A stretch of 64,000 nucleotides of DNA from Rusavskia elegans (lineage: Eukaryota > Ascomycota > Lecanoromycetes > Teloschistales > Teloschistaceae). Shown piece after piece: positions 11,265-24,404 of this stretch; position 1 is the stretch's first letter, and each line of letters begins with the position of its first letter. The position numbers were made by a program, and so were the translations under genes. The notes under the pieces were generated by a model, which was not told the origin of the DNA, did not search any database, and saw only the letters and a program-made list of their open reading frames with translations. Location: assembly GCA_011316305.1 (NCBI GenBank), contig SAUG01000015.1:619980-683979 (forward strand), given 5' to 3'.

Positions 11265-14200
11265 TTATTTTGAATATAAAATAACTAATATAGATAGCTG
11301 AAACGTCCTATATAAAAACTTTTCGTAAAAGTATATATTCGATCCGAAGATATAATAATAATAACTAAAATAATCTCTTTTTTTAATTAGCCGATTCTTT
11401 TATTATAATCTTTTTATAGGTAAATACTATTTTTTATAGATACTACTCTTTTATATTTTTAAAATAACTAGATTTGAAAATTTTTAGACGTATTAAAACT
11501 AGATATATAAAATCTTTTAGAATATATATTTTATACGTAACTTTATCGAAGATAATAAAAAATAGTACCTTTATTTTAAAAAAGCTATAGTATTTTTTAC
11601 CAGGTTTTAACTTCGGAATCTATTAGTTACTATTTATATCTATAATCTTCTAGTTCGATTTAAAGTATTTTAAAAAAAGTTTTAAAAAAATATTTATAGT
11701 AATTTTATATATTAAATTTGGGAAAAGAATTTAATGTATCTACTAGATATAGACTATTCGAACTATAACTATAATCTATATTTTATCGAAAATATACTAG
11801 ATAATATAGAATATAAATTATAAAATTATAAACTACCGAAATATATATATATCTTGAATTAATAGCGAGGAAATCGGCTAATTATATCCGAACTAGATTA
11901 TAATCCGATTATATAGATATAGATATTAATAGAAAATATTAACTCTTTTAATAAAGTTTAATATATATTTTTTAATTATATTATTTCAAAAAGTATAGAT
12001 AGTAATAGAATCGAAAAGCGACTTTTCTTTCTATATAATCTAGCCGGTACTAGAAAGATATTTTTATATAAATACCTTTACTACTATTTCCGGATATATA
12101 GAGAATATATTATCTATATAACTCTTTCGAATATTTTAGTATTTCTTTTTTTAAGCGGATAAATATAATATTTTTAATTAAAAATTCAGTTTAATATTTT
12201 AAAAGATATAGTATATTCGATATTAAATAATATAATTCTAGGTTTACTAATTCGAAAAGCGATAATAATTATCTAAAATAATATTTCGATATAATATAAA
12301 TATTGTTTTATAGCTATAGATCGATTATTCCGAAATTTTTATAATAATAATAATTAGCTTTTCGGCGAGAAACGGATAATTTTAAATAGTAACTTTATAT
12401 AGATTCTACCTATTATTTAAAATCGAGGATAGACCGGTACTATTTAAACGAATTTCTAGTAATATTATCTTTAGCCGTACTTTAAAATACTATATCTAAT
12501 CTAGAATATATATTTCTATAATAGTTTAAATAACTAGAAATTCGATTACTAATTTAGTCGAATATTATATAATCTAGCTATATATAGTAATTTTTAATTT
12601 TCTAAAATTGTTTTATAATTTTGAAATAAAAAGACGTTTTAAAATAGTATTTACTTTCCCGATATTCTAGCTAAGTCTAAATAGAATCTATTATTTTACT
12701 ATAGAAAATATATACTAGCTTTTAATAATATAGTTATTAATAAAATTAAATTCGAGTTATTTTAAAAAATAATAACAGATTCGTATATATATTAAGCTAT
12801 TAATACCTGTTAAATAACTATAGAACAACCTAAAATTAAAATATATATATTTAAATACCTTACTAATATCGCGTTTAGAAATCTTCTACTTTTATATCTA
12901 GATTTCCGAATCGGTTATTCTATTATTTTAATATAGAATATAAATATATAAAGATATAATAAATAGTATTCGGTTAATTATTACTTATTTTAGCTATTTT
13001 ATCTTTAAAGCTAGAACTATTAGAAGCGAATTCGATAGTTAAAAATAAATACTAAATCGGATTATCTTTACTATATCTAATAGAAAGCTTTCTAATATAA
13101 CTATTTTATAGAAATTGTTCTCGCTTCGGCTTAGTTTTACTATAATAATTAATAAATCGTTAAATTAGATATTAAATATAGTTAGTTTAAATCTATAGAA
13201 AGAAACTTTTAGATATAGTAATTTATATATTATTTTATTAAAGGTAATAGATATTACGGATTTAAAAATACTTTTTAAACGAGATAATCCGAAGCAGATA
13301 TTAAATATTATTTTTAAAGAAATTCTATTATACCGTAGTAATTCTATAATATAACTAAAACTATAGTAAAAGAATCGATAATTTATTAATTTAGTTAATC
13401 TATTTCGGGTTTTCTAAATTTTAATCTATATCTTCTAGAAATTCCGCCGATATAATCTCCGATTTAATTTTAATTTTATTTAATCTTTTTTCGAAACGAT
13501 AGTTCCGAGTCTACCGTTTTAAAAAAAATCTATAATAATAATTAGTTTAATTTCGAATCTAAAAACTAATTTAGCTCCGAATCTACCGCTTTAAAAAAAA
13601 TCCTATAATAATAACCAGTTTAATTTCGAACCTACCGCTTTGAAATTTTATAATAACTATTAATATATCCTTTTTTATTTATAATTATTAGTATTATCGA
13701 AACGGTCCGAATTAATTTCTTTATTATATTTTCTATTATAGTAGTCGTAGAAGTACGGATTCGTAACCGTATATAGAATTTTTATAATATTAGCTTTTTT
13801 CTATAATATAATATTTAGATATCAGTCCTAATATAGATTATCTAGCTATAAACCGTTATAGATATAGCTATTTACTATTTTTAGCGTATCTTTTACCCGA
13901 TTTTAATAGATTAAAGTTGATTCTATTAGTAGCTATTTATCTAGATTTAGTTCTAAAAATTTACGTCTTTTACCGCTATAGTTCTTTTAAATAACAACCC
14001 CGAGTCCCGATACTAGTAGTAGATACCGTTTATTTTTAATATAATATTTATATTACTTAACTTCGTATTCGGTATCTTTATTTCTTTATATTTTGCTATT
14101 ACGGAATTAATTTCTAAAACTAGAATCTATTATAACGTTATATATATAATCGTTAAAATATCCTGATATAGATTGATTAATATCTATAGCTAATATAGAA

Positions 14201-15600
14201 AGTAGATTTATATATAAAAGAAAAATCGATCCGCTTTTCTCTAATAGATATAGATTATATAGAAACCTTCTATAATTCCGTCTATGATAACGTAATTCCG
14301 GAATACTTGACTAGAACCTTTATAGAATATATATAGATAGACCGCTATATTACCGAGAATATATATAAAAACAGCCTCCGAATTTTCCGCTTTTTTTACT
14401 TTTTATATAAATTCTTTATCGATTAATTTTACTAAACGGGGCTACTATTTCGGCCTAATAAAATCTAGTTACTAAATTAAATCTAACCTCTATTCTATAT
14501 ATATAAATATATCGTTAGAATATTAATATTTTCTATAAATAAATTAAATTAAAATATATTCGGCTTCTAGTTTTAGACGGTTTCGAGAAGATTTAAATTC
14601 GATTTCGGTTCTATGATTAAAATCCGATCTTTTTTTTATTTTAGAGTACCGGTACTTTTTCCGTATTAGATCCGTTTTTAATTCTACTTTTTTAAATTCT
14701 ATTACTACGGGGCTATTATAGCGAGTTATATCTATTTTTAAAAGTAAATTATAGAATACCGATTCGAAAGTAATAGCTTTTTATAAAATCGGGATATAAC
14801 TCGCTTCGAATATAAAAATCGACTTCGAAAAGAAAATTTTAGATAATTTAATAATATCTATTACGGATCTTTTAAAATATTTATAAAGTAAATTTATAAC
14901 TTTATAATTTTTTATTATTAGAATCTTTATATTCTCTAATATAAATACTAATATCGATTCGAGTTCCGTATTTTTTTAAATAATCGAATCGACTAAAGAT
15001 TCGACTTTTAAAATTACTATTTATTTTTTCTAATTTCTTTAATAGTTTTCTTTTTAGATTTAATAAATTTTTTTCTATAATTTAGAAAAGAATCGGGATT
15101 ATCCGCTCGAAAAAATAATAATCTATTAATATAAATCTATTCCAATCGATATCGATTCCGATATTCTATATCGATAGTTCTTTTATATTATCTAGATCGA
15201 TTCCGTCTAAAACTATTAATACGGCGCGGGACTTTATAATAGAGATAAATTTGGAAAATTTATCGGATTCCGTTAATATAAAAGCGTATTTTTTTATTTT
15301 AGCATTTTTTAGAAAATCCGTTTATTCTAATATATTATTATACCGAATAAAATTAGATTTAGATTTAGACTATATATTAACTAATATTATTACGATTTCT
15401 AATTATATAATTAAATAGTAGATATAAATTTAATATTAATAATTTAATAGATTCGTAGTTTTTTTTATACTATTTCTATATTTATATTTCTCGAATCTAC
15501 TAAAAAAAAAGAAATTCCGATTTAAAATTCGAAAATAAAAATTAATAAAAATCTTAGATTGAGGATTTTTAGAAAGACGTTCGTATTATATCTTCTACCG
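11265..15600 (-). pseudogene. Long RIP-degraded coding relic(s), unidentified
   Basis: On the minus strand, protein-like frames can be followed from about 15430 to about 12960 with small frame changes, again with TAG/TAA in place of Gln/Trp. The best part is 15380-14850, which contains a hydrophobic AVLIVLDGIDLDN-like segment near 15215-15175 that resembles a Walker B-like strand. The stretch 14370-13690 is also protein-like. Around 13500-13650 a unit of about 75 bp is tandemly repeated about twice. The total would encode well over 800 residues. I recognise no family and saw no LTRs or terminal inverted repeats around it. It may be a host gene or transposon gene that was duplicated and then RIP-mutated. 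Confidence 0.35.
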
Positions 15601-15764
15601 TTATTAAAGCCCTAGAGGTTAGAGAGATACGCGCTAGATCTAAAAGGGTAAAAGAATTAAAAAGATGGAAAAAATATTTTAAAATATATTATAGATTAGA
15701 TAAAAAATTTTTAATACTAAAAATAGTTTTATAATCGGTTTTTAACGGTTTTTAAAACAGAGTT

Positions 15765-15870
15765 TTAACGAATCCGAAAACTATATAAAGCCGATAATAG
15801 ACTACGAAGCGAGGTACGAACGAGTAGAATATATCGGTCCGGTATAGCGACGGGCTCGTAGTAATATAGT
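15765..15870 (+). repeat. Dispersed repeat R4, copy 1
   Basis: About 105 bp around the core AGCCGATAATAGACTACGAA. Related copies lie at 21305-21425 (same strand) and 36240-36370 (inverted). The three share the order of blocks but differ by RIP-type transitions. Function unknown. Confidence 0.5.
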
Positions 15871-15989
15871 AAAATAATAGATTTATTTAATAGAAAATTA
15901 ACTATATATCCTTCTATTATATTTTATAGAAATACTAATATTATATTTTATATCCTATCGATCTCTTTACTTATATATATAGTAGCGAT

Positions 15990-17600
15990 ATTAGTAAAAA
16001 TTTCGTAGTATAGTCTAGAAAAAGATACTTTGAAAATAAAAAATTCGAAATTTTTCTAATATCTATAGATTTTTTAAAAAACGATAGTTTTAGATTTCTA
16101 TTTATAATTTTTATATAAATACCAATTAGTTGGACTATTTGAAATATATTATTCTAGAATATAACCAATACTATAACGTTATAAAATTTTCTTTTACTTT
16201 TTCTAATTCTATTTTCTCGAATTTTATTTATATTTCTATAGAACGAAGTTAATTTCTTATCTAAAATAGTTTTAGTATTACTTTATAATTTATTGTATTT
16301 CTTTAATATATTACCTCTATTTAGATTCGTACGTACTATATTATATATTATAATAAATAAAAAAACGAAAATTTATTAATAGAATATTATATGATATAAT
16401 ATAGTATATAGTATATTAATATTTTATTATAGTAGTTAATTATTTAATAATAGAAGGTCAGAAATAAGATAAAGTTGTTTAGATAATTATCGGCTATACT
16501 ATAGTTAGAAAGTAAAAATTCTAAATAAATCTATATATTTCTATAAACTTCTAGCGTATTCTATTACTATAATATATAGAATCTTTAAATACGGTAATTC
16601 TATTGCTTTTAATTATATTATTCTACTCTATCACTTAGTATACTATCTATTATATTTTAACTAAAACTACTATCTACGAAATCTAAATTAATTATAAACT
16701 ATAAACGCGGTAAAAAATAGTCCGATACTAAATATAAATTCTATAAAAAAGAAGAAAAGAACCGTATTATAATATATAAATACTTTAATAAATATAAAAG
16801 AATAGATTTCTAGAAAAGTATAGATATAGAAACGAAGGCCGTATTAAAGTAGAATACTAGAAATTAGGAAATAGACTATAAAATCGAGAAAAAATTTATA
16901 GTAATATATTTATATAGTATATACTATACTAAATACTAATCTATATATAATATCAATTTATAAAACGATATATATAATAAAAATCTTCTAGAAAATACGA
17001 AAAAAGCGATAACTATTAAATAGATAAAGTAGAAATAAAGCGAGGTAATATTTTAAAATATTTATTAAATATAAATAGAGTTATCTAAGATAGAGATATT
17101 TTTTTCTAATTCCTTTTCTAATTAAATATTACTATTAAAAGTTCGAATAAAATAATTTTAACGAAATATATAGCTCTAGTTATTAATTTTATCTAATAAC
17201 GAATAATCTATTATACCGGTTTCTAAAAACTTTAGTCTACTAAAATTCTATATCTTCTATAAATATAGATAACGTTTATTAAAAAATTTATTTATTACGG
17301 GAATACGGCTAATAAATATATTAAATCTTTCTATAAAATAAAGATAAAAATAGCGATAATATTATTAAAATTAACGAAAAGAATTAGATAATAGAATAAT
17401 ACTTTTCTATATAAAACAATATTAAATTTAAAAATAAATTAACTTTAGCTAGAAATATTAATTTTAATAGTTAGGATAAAAATATAAAAGAGAAAGCGGA
17501 AGTAGATAATAATAAAAATATAGAATAAAATAAAGATAAAAATATAAAATAAAGTATTAAATAATCTAATTATTTATATAAATCGAAATATAATAGTCTA
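15990..17600 (+). mobile_element. Dispersed repeat R1, copy B (inverted relative to copy A)
   Basis: Reverse-complement homologue of 7925-9650. Here the Myb-like relic frame runs on plus (about 16650-17560) and the second frame on minus (about 16300-15990). The plus frame reads through Lys-rich segments, the possible DNA-binding segment at about 17190-17340 and the charged tail at 17460-17560, with many RIP-type stops. Terminal repeats are not resolved. Confidence 0.5.
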
Positions 17601-20510
17601 AAAGAATAATATTATCTATATACTTTACGATATTAATACTAAATAAAAAATATACTAGATTAATTTTCTTAATTTATTTTTTAAAATTATTTTAAATAGA
17701 TTCCTTTTTTGAAATATAATATTATCTTCTATTTCTATCCGATTAAATCTATTCTATAGTTTTTCTAATATTTCCTCTGGATTTAAATCTATAGTATAGT
17801 TATAGTATTTAATTATTATCGTCAGTTATTCTATTCTATATACTATAATATTATTTAGATTCGATTCTACTAATAAACCTTTCTAGCGAAACTAAAAGTT
17901 CGTTTAATTTCGACTAAAGATATTAGATAGAAAAAAATATTATAAACTATCTATATTAATTTTAAAAAATTCAAAATATTATCTTTTTAAAATAACTAAT
18001 TTAGATTATCTTCGATAGTATTAGCGCGAAGATATCGATTAGCTTCGGAAATAGATATTCGAAGACGTTAAAACTATTTAAAAAAACTATTTAAAATGGT
18101 TATAGCAGTCTATTAACTAGTTAGTATATTTATAATATATTACTATTATATATTATTCTATTTTTCCTTTTATAATAGATTTTATAGGTTAGTAAATTAA
18201 TAGAAGCCTAATAGTATTTATAAAAATATTTTTTAAATTCGTTTTGATATTTATCTATATATTTCGAATAATTTTTTAATATTTTTTTTCTATTTAATAA
18301 TATTTTTGTTTTAATAAAGATTAAACTTTACTATAGAATTAAAAATATTAATAAAGTAAAAAGGTATATATTAGTTTTTTTTTATTTTTAGAGTAGAAAT
18401 AATATATAGAAAATTTTGTAAAAGCTTTAATTATAAACTATTAATATTATCGCCTTTTAAAAGTGATTAGAAGTTTTTTAATTTTCTATACTTTAGTAAA
18501 ATAATCTTTAAACGTATTATAAAGTCGATATACTAGATAAATTCTAACGCCGGATTATTCGTAAAACTATTAGAATAATTTTATAAAGCGGTTATAATAT
18601 ACTATCTATAAAAAAAACTGAGTACTATTTATCTATATTAAAAGTAATCCTTTATATTTATACGTTTTGCGAATTTTTTTTAAAGAATTCGTTAGTAATT
18701 TAACGAAGTAAATATATTCTATAAATTATAAAATAAATCGAATTCTATTAGATATAAATATTTTAAATAAAGTTTCTAGTATAGAAATTAGAGTCGGCTC
18801 TATTCTAAAATTCTTTAAAGCGAAGTTTATATTAAAGAAAAGTACCGGAATGGATTAAAATAGTATAAATCTAAAAACTATATTAGTATAAAAGATATTT
18901 AATCTATATTATTTATATATATTATCTTTTTTATAACGTTCGATATATTGATATTAATCGCTGTATTTAATTTATTATCTAACTAATCGATAAACTTATT
19001 ATCTAATATTAATAATCTAATGGTTCTAAAAAAAACTTAGATTATAAAATTTATTATATAAACTAGATAAGATAGCGTATTTTATAGTCGATTCTATCGA
19101 CTATTAAATCGACTAAAAGCTTTTTTAAACTCTTTTTTTAATATAAAATTGGAGCTAGTGTTATCGGTAATAGTATCTAAAAGTTGATATTTAAATTAAA
19201 AAAATTCTAAAAACGTTAATAGCTTTTAATAATTAATAGATAAAAATATTAATCTAAATAGATATTTCTAAAAATAATACAGCGTATTAATCTAGTATAT
19301 AAATATTTCTAAATACGCGACTTTCTATAAATTTTACTAGATATCTAATATAAGTAAAATACGTTCTATAGTTTTTAAATTAGATTTAATTCTATTATAG
19401 ATAATTTTATATTTATTAAAAATTATAGTTATAAATTATATATATTTAAAAAGCCATATATTTAGCCGAAGTATTTATTATAATTTCCTTAAATTCGCGT
19501 TTTCGATAGCCCGGATTAGAAGGTTTAAATCTAATAAAATCTAATATAGAAATTTTTTCTAGATTTTTTAATTAAAAATATAATCTAATTTAATATAATT
19601 TTTCTTTTATTACCAAAAAAATAAAATTTATATTATTTCTTTAAATTACTATTTACTATATATATTTAAAAGTATTACTTTAATATTAGACTATAAATAA
19701 TATCGTTTAGATATATAGTAACTATAATCGAAAAATATTTATTTATAGTAGATATATTTAAAAAACTAGAAGTTATAAAATAGTTAAAAACTTTAAAATA
19801 CTATTTATATTTAATATTTGATAGATTAACTGCTATTAAAGCTATCTAATAGAATATATTTTACTAACGCGACTATTTTTATACTAAAATCTTTTTCGTT
19901 TATAGAAAATCGACTGTTTTTTTTTAAATTCTATTTTTAATATTTATAGCGATAAAAATATTAGATAACGACTATTAGTAATTTTAATAGTAGTCTATAT
20001 TCTATTAAATAAATTTAATATTATTCCGAAATCTCTGTTCTAGATAGTCGGTTCGAATTTTATTTACTATATTTTTAATAATTTATTATTACTTTCTATA
20101 TAGACGAATAAATTTAACTAGTATTTTATTTATAGATCGGTTTAAAAACTGGTTTATAGATTAACTAAAATAGATATTATTTAACGGAAATTTAGTAGAA
20201 AATCTTTACTAGACGTATCGATTTAGAAAATAAAAAGACGAAGATCTATATTTATATTAGATATTTTATATAATATCTCTATAATAGTAATATAGAAAGA
20301 CTATATAAATATATAGATATTAAATAGAAATACGAATAGTATAAACTATTTAATAGATAATAATAAATAGTATATTTTAATATTAGAAATATTTAAAATC
20401 TTTAATATATTATTTAAAAAAGGAAAAAGATTTATAGATAATATAATATAAAAAAAAGTATACTTTATTACTAGATTTATATTTTTATATTTAATTTTAG
20501 TACTTTATTT
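17601..20510. other. RIP-degraded AT-rich stretch, no recognisable gene
   Basis: TpA-rich, nearly free of CpA and TpG. Short protein-like runs exist in several frames but none that I can identify. No terminal repeats or RNA genes were seen. Confidence 0.55.
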
Positions 20511-20514
20511 GGTT

Positions 20515-20600
20515 AAACCCGAGTACCCGACTTCGATTAAAATTCAAATCGGATCGAACCGTAGAAAAATCCGATCCGACGGCCAGTCTATTTAAATCTA
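20515..20600. repeat. Dispersed CGGATC/CCGACCC repeat
   Basis: Short block with CCGAGTACCCGAC, ATCGGATCGAACCG and CCGATCCGACGG words, related to the block at 9985-10150. Confidence 0.5.
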
Positions 20601-21000
20601 TCGATGTTTTTATAATATATATATCGTATTATATATTCAATATTATAGATCAAAATATATATAAGCAAAAATTATTATTTAAAATTTTTAAACGATATAA
20701 AAATTATCAAATTTTAATTAATAGACGTTAAAAGATTATATATATAAACAAATTTGATTAGTAATATTTTTAACAATTTTATAAAATCGGCGCCAAATTT
20801 TATCTAAATCTATCGATATATTTATACTATATATACGCAGTATACAATTGATATTATAAATTAAAATTTTTATAAATAAAGAAATTTATTTAATATTTTC
20901 AAACGATAGAACAATAAAATTTTTTTAATTAATAATCGTTGAAAAATTATATATATAAATTAAAACTTCTAATAAATATATAGAATATTTGACAACTAAT
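20585..21000. repeat. Satellite-like tandem repeat, about 210-bp period, two units
   Basis: Two degenerate units recur about 210 bp apart. Each carries a (T)AATTAATAGACGTTAAA-like block (near 20715 and 20925), then an ATTATATATATAAA block, then an ATTTTATCTAAATCTATCGATAT block. The same unit forms a longer array at 38440-39900. Confidence 0.55.
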
Positions 21001-21304
21001 TCTATAGTCGGAATATTTTCGCTGCAACTAATAAATATAATTGAAAGCTAAAAGTATTTAATTATAAATAGAATTTATTAAAAATTAAAAATTTCAATTT
21101 ATAATTATTAAAATTAAATATATCTTTAAATATTTCTTTATAATAATATACAGACTTTAATAATTAGTTTCATTTTCCGAATATTTTCTTTTTGGCTAAT
21201 AAATATATTAAAAAGTAAAAACTATAATATTATAATAGTATCGATATTTTTTAATATTAAATATAATTTCTAAAATTAATTTTTTAATCGTCGTTTTTAT
21301 AGTA

Positions 21305-21425
21305 GAATTTCAACGAATAACGAGTTCGAAAGTTATTGCGAGCCGATATTAGACTGCGAAACGAAAAACGAATTGAAACAGACTAAATTGATCCGATATA
21401 ACGACGAGTTTATTTAATATTCGAA
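21305..21425 (+). repeat. Dispersed repeat R4, copy 2
   Basis: Homologue of 15765-15870, less mutated: it keeps GTTATTGCGAGCCGATATT and GACTGCGAAACG with intact TpG. It lies about 360 bp outside the gene island. Confidence 0.5.
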
Positions 21426-21789
21426 AGATCTAATAGCTATTTCGTAATAAAATATCGTTTTTCGATTTTATAATAGATTTGAATTACAAATAATTTTCAA
21501 ATAGAAAAACGTAGCAGAATATTATATTTTAAAATCAAAATTCCATTTAGAAATTATATAATAGATAGATACGAGAAATCTATTTTTTAAATTATAGAAT
21601 TAATTAATAAAAAAATAATTTTTTTCGTATAGAATTTTTATTCTATTAAAGCTTCTAGCTGCTAGCGTATTTCAATTAATATACTAGAAATTAAATAGCT
21701 ATTACGTAATATAATAAACTTTTTCGGTTTATAAAATAATATATAAAACGTAACGATTAATCGAATTTTAAATAATTGTTGGTAATCAA

Positions 21790-22379
21790 TTTATTACTAC
21801 TATTGTTTAGACACTGTGATTTACAAGGAATTCTAAAGCTAAAATTAGAGATGCTAAGATATATGGCCGCCAAGGCGCTAAGTTCTGCAGCTCTGTTCCT
21901 AAGGTACACTTGGCACTGCGCCATTGCACATAACATGCCCCTAATGTAGGTACACTGGCGTACTTGGTGGCCAAATAGCTTGGCATCTACCTCGCAGAGT
22001 CAATTATCTGTTCACGAAAAAGCCTTTGCCTCTAAGGTAGGTTGTCAGGCTTCTCACATTCGTAACGTCGAGTCCAGTGTCCATAACTGCCTTCAGCACC
22101 GGAGCCAATGCTTTGTTAGCCATCGACGCTGGCAATTGGGTGGTATGGTACCGCTGATATCGTGGGAAATTCCTGGAAGCATCACAGCCTAGATAATACA
22201 GAACATTCGCCATCGTGGTTTCATCTAGGTACATTATTAGAATCTATCTTCATTGAGTCATTTAGGTCCCTTCCCGATCCGCCTTATATATTTCGTCGCC
22301 TCCATGCCATCTTATATTTATCTCACAAAACATTATTGGGTACACCTGACCTTCGTCCCATTCTATTCCACGGGCCAAC
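21790..22379 (-). other. Downstream (3') region of the transglutaminase-like gene
   Basis: Unmutated sequence following the stop codon on the minus strand. ATAAATATA-type A/T-rich words at about 22312-22322 could act as a poly(A) signal. A 76-codon frame (22234 to 22004, minus) starts 146 bp beyond the stop codon; it has no recognisable domain and is probably untranslated sequence, though an extra small gene cannot be excluded. The far part (21790-22000) holds nothing I can identify. Confidence 0.4.
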
Positions 22380-24404
22380 CTACACTAACTCCCAGGCCGC
22401 CAACGCTCCGCCACTCCATCCCTTCCTACCCATCGCCCTTCTACACTCTTCCACGCTCATACCCCTCGCATTCTCCCCTCCCAATTGCTGGATGGTAAAT
22501 ATACCCACCGTCTGCCCCTTCTTACCCAACAACTTGTTCTCGACGTCTAACCACCACACGCTCCCATTTGTATCAAACACTCGCATCTCGTCCCCGCCCC
22601 TGCCGTCCGCGTTGTGGATCCGCATGACATATGGGTATGGTTTCCCCGGTCCGTTACGGATAGGATCCCAGTGTGCACAGACCTTTTCGAACTGGAAATG
22701 TATTGTGCCGTTAGCGGACACAGGGAGATGGTAAGTCGAAGGTAAGAATTTGGTTTCCGCGACACCCTCTTCCTCCGCCACGCCTTCGTAGACCTGAACG
22801 GGCATAGCTACAGCAGACCCCAAAGGTCCGATGATATATTCTTCCCAGGGGATTTGTTGCCGTCCATCAACGCGATGGAAAAGGGATTTGTTGGTTGGAA
22901 AATGTCGAAGACCGAACTCGTCGTTGTCCATGGTGAAGTGCCTCGTAGCGAATCTCTTATTGTATTTCTGGGTCCGGAGGCAGACGGAGCCAGCACCCCA
23001 ACACGGGTCGATGAGCTTCCATTCGCCGTTGTCGATCTTGACGGCGTTCCAGGCATGGGTGCTGTATTCAGCTGGGATTGGCTGACCCGGTTGGAGGGGG
23101 GAGAAGCCGGCACCTTTGCCATGACCACCGACGACGAGGGACTCAAGACCGGCGTTGGAAGCGATGGCGGTAAAGAGGCCAGCGTAGCCTTCGCAGACGG
23201 CAAGGCCAGTTGCAAGGGTGTTAGCAGGAGCCGAAGGTTTAACCGCATGGTTGCAGAACGCAACGACGTCGTAGGCGATGTTGTGGTGAAGCCAAGCAAA
23301 TATGACACGAGCTTGGTCGGTAGGGGATGTGAAGGGAGCTACGAGCTGGTTTGCTAGCCATTCTATCGAGGGAACACCTTCCCTCGGAAATTTCGCGGCA
23401 TGATTGTCCGGAGCAGAAAAGTCGCGGCAACACAAGCAGGACGAAGGGACTGGCTGGGAAGGAGGCTGTGATTGCGCAGCAAGCTTTGGCTTGGTAGCAA
23501 GAAGCTTTGACAGGTCGGGTTTGGAGGACCAGGGCAGTGGTGGTGGTCCGCCTGCAGAGGCCTCGGTGCCAAGTGTACTCCCATTCTCGCCGTTAGGATT
23601 GCTCCATTCTTCTGAATTGTTCATCCCAAACGATAGCGCCGACCGTGCGGGCACTGCTGGAGGCCTTTCGGGAGGAAGTCTTCTGGTAGCTCCGGCAGAT
23701 TCTTTCCGCACCGTCGTCTGTAGAGGTTGGTGCGGTGGACGCGATGGCAGGGTCGGGGGGCTTTCGACCTTTTTTGTTGTTACGATGGGCGATGATTTGG
23801 TAGGCATCAGACCCATCCTTGATCTTTCAATGTCATGGTACCTTCTATCGATCTGTGCCGGCGTACGTTTTGGTGGAAGAGGGGTAAAGGTAGATTGGTC
23901 GAAGATGGGAGCCAGCTTTCTTCCTGCGTCGATTGAAGGTGTCCGCGAAACCGGTGTTCTCGCTGTGCCATTGGTTCCAACGGAGATTGCGGATATTGTC
24001 GAGTTGGTGGAGGAGATGGACTCGGATGATTCCCTCCGGTGCAAAGCGGCGGAGGATCTTCTTAGCGGCAAAGCGGGTGAAGGCTGAGAGAGGTGCTTTC
24101 GAGGGGGCAAAGCTGGAGGAGGTTTCTTTTGACCAGTCCTTGTGATTGTGGGAGGGGGTAAGACGCGGTCGTGGGTGAGGGAATTTGGTTCATTGCCGAT
24201 GGCATCGCCAATGATATGGCCATTGCTCAAGGTAGCCGGAAGATTAGCAGTCTGACTTCTAGGTAGGGGCAGAGGGCGTGAAGGAGGTCCACTCTCGATG
24301 GGTGCTGGGGTGACGGGTGCTCTGCCGAGGTGGCCCAGGTTTAGAGTAGCGATTCTGGAATGTATAGTTTGTGGTTGAGGTGATTCTGCAGCCATTGCTG
24401 GCAT
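22380..24404 (-). CDS. Proline-rich transglutaminase-like domain protein (Cyk3/kyphoscoliosis-peptidase-like superfamily)
   Basis: An intronless 674-residue protein ending in TAG at 22380-22382. The frame is also open for 22 codons upstream to a TAA at 24471-24473, but the only further start there is a TTG, so I chose the first ATG. A second ATG three codons later (24395) has the better context (GCAATGG) and is a real alternative. Residues 14-28 (IHSRIATLNLGHLGR) resemble the N-terminus seen in this fungal family. Residues 30-310 are low-complexity, rich in Pro and Ser, with SH3-ligand-like motifs KKPPPALPPRK (93-103) and PPERPPAVPAR (244-254). A CLCC motif (323-326) precedes the transglutaminase-like fold (about 341-480), with Cys404 in VCEGYAG, His450 in THAWN and Asp466 in LIDPCWG, so the catalytic triad is complete. 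The C-terminal 200 residues are probably a beta-rich extension. No signal peptide, membrane segment or SH3 domain is present, so a cytoplasmic role is likely. Relatives such as Cyk3 act in cytokinesis; that role here is inference. Confidence 0.85.
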   Translation of the reverse strand: MPAMAAESPQPQTIHSRIATLNLGHLGRAPVTPAPIESGPPSRPLPLPRSQTANLPATLSNGHIIGDAIGNEPNSLTHDRVLPPPTITRTGQKKPPPALPPRKHLSQPSPALPLRRSSAALHRRESSESISSTNSTISAISVGTNGTARTPVSRTPSIDAGRKLAPIFDQSTFTPLPPKRTPAQIDRRYHDIERSRMGLMPTKSSPIVTTKKVESPPTLPSRPPHQPLQTTVRKESAGATRRLPPERPPAVPARSALSFGMNNSEEWSNPNGENGSTLGTEASAGGPPPLPWSSKPDLSKLLATKPKLAAQSQPPSQPVPSSCLCCRDFSAPDNHAAKFPREGVPSIEWLANQLVAPFTSPTDQARVIFAWLHHNIAYDVVAFCNHAVKPSAPANTLATGLAVCEGYAGLFTAIASNAGLESLVVGGHGKGAGFSPLQPGQPIPAEYSTHAWNAVKIDNGEWKLIDPCWGAGSVCLRTQKYNKRFATRHFTMDNDEFGLRHFPTNKSLFHRVDGRQQIPWEEYIIGPLGSAVAMPVQVYEGVAEEEGVAETKFLPSTYHLPVSANGTIHFQFEKVCAHWDPIRNGPGKPYPYVMRIHNADGRGGDEMRVFDTNGSVWWLDVENKLLGKKGQTVGIFTIQQLGGENARGMSVEECRRAMGRKGWSGGALAAWELV

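Noticed and set aside
22004..22234. A 76-codon minus frame behind the main gene.
   Set aside because: It starts 146 bp after the stop codon with no room for a promoter and has no recognisable domain. I describe it as part of the 3' region.
22162..24145. Several long plus-strand and alternative minus-strand frames across the gene (for example 22162-22734, 22808-23308, 23404-24087).
   Set aside because: They overlap the transglutaminase-like gene in other frames, have no recognisable domains and arise because that gene is GC-rich with few stops on either strand.
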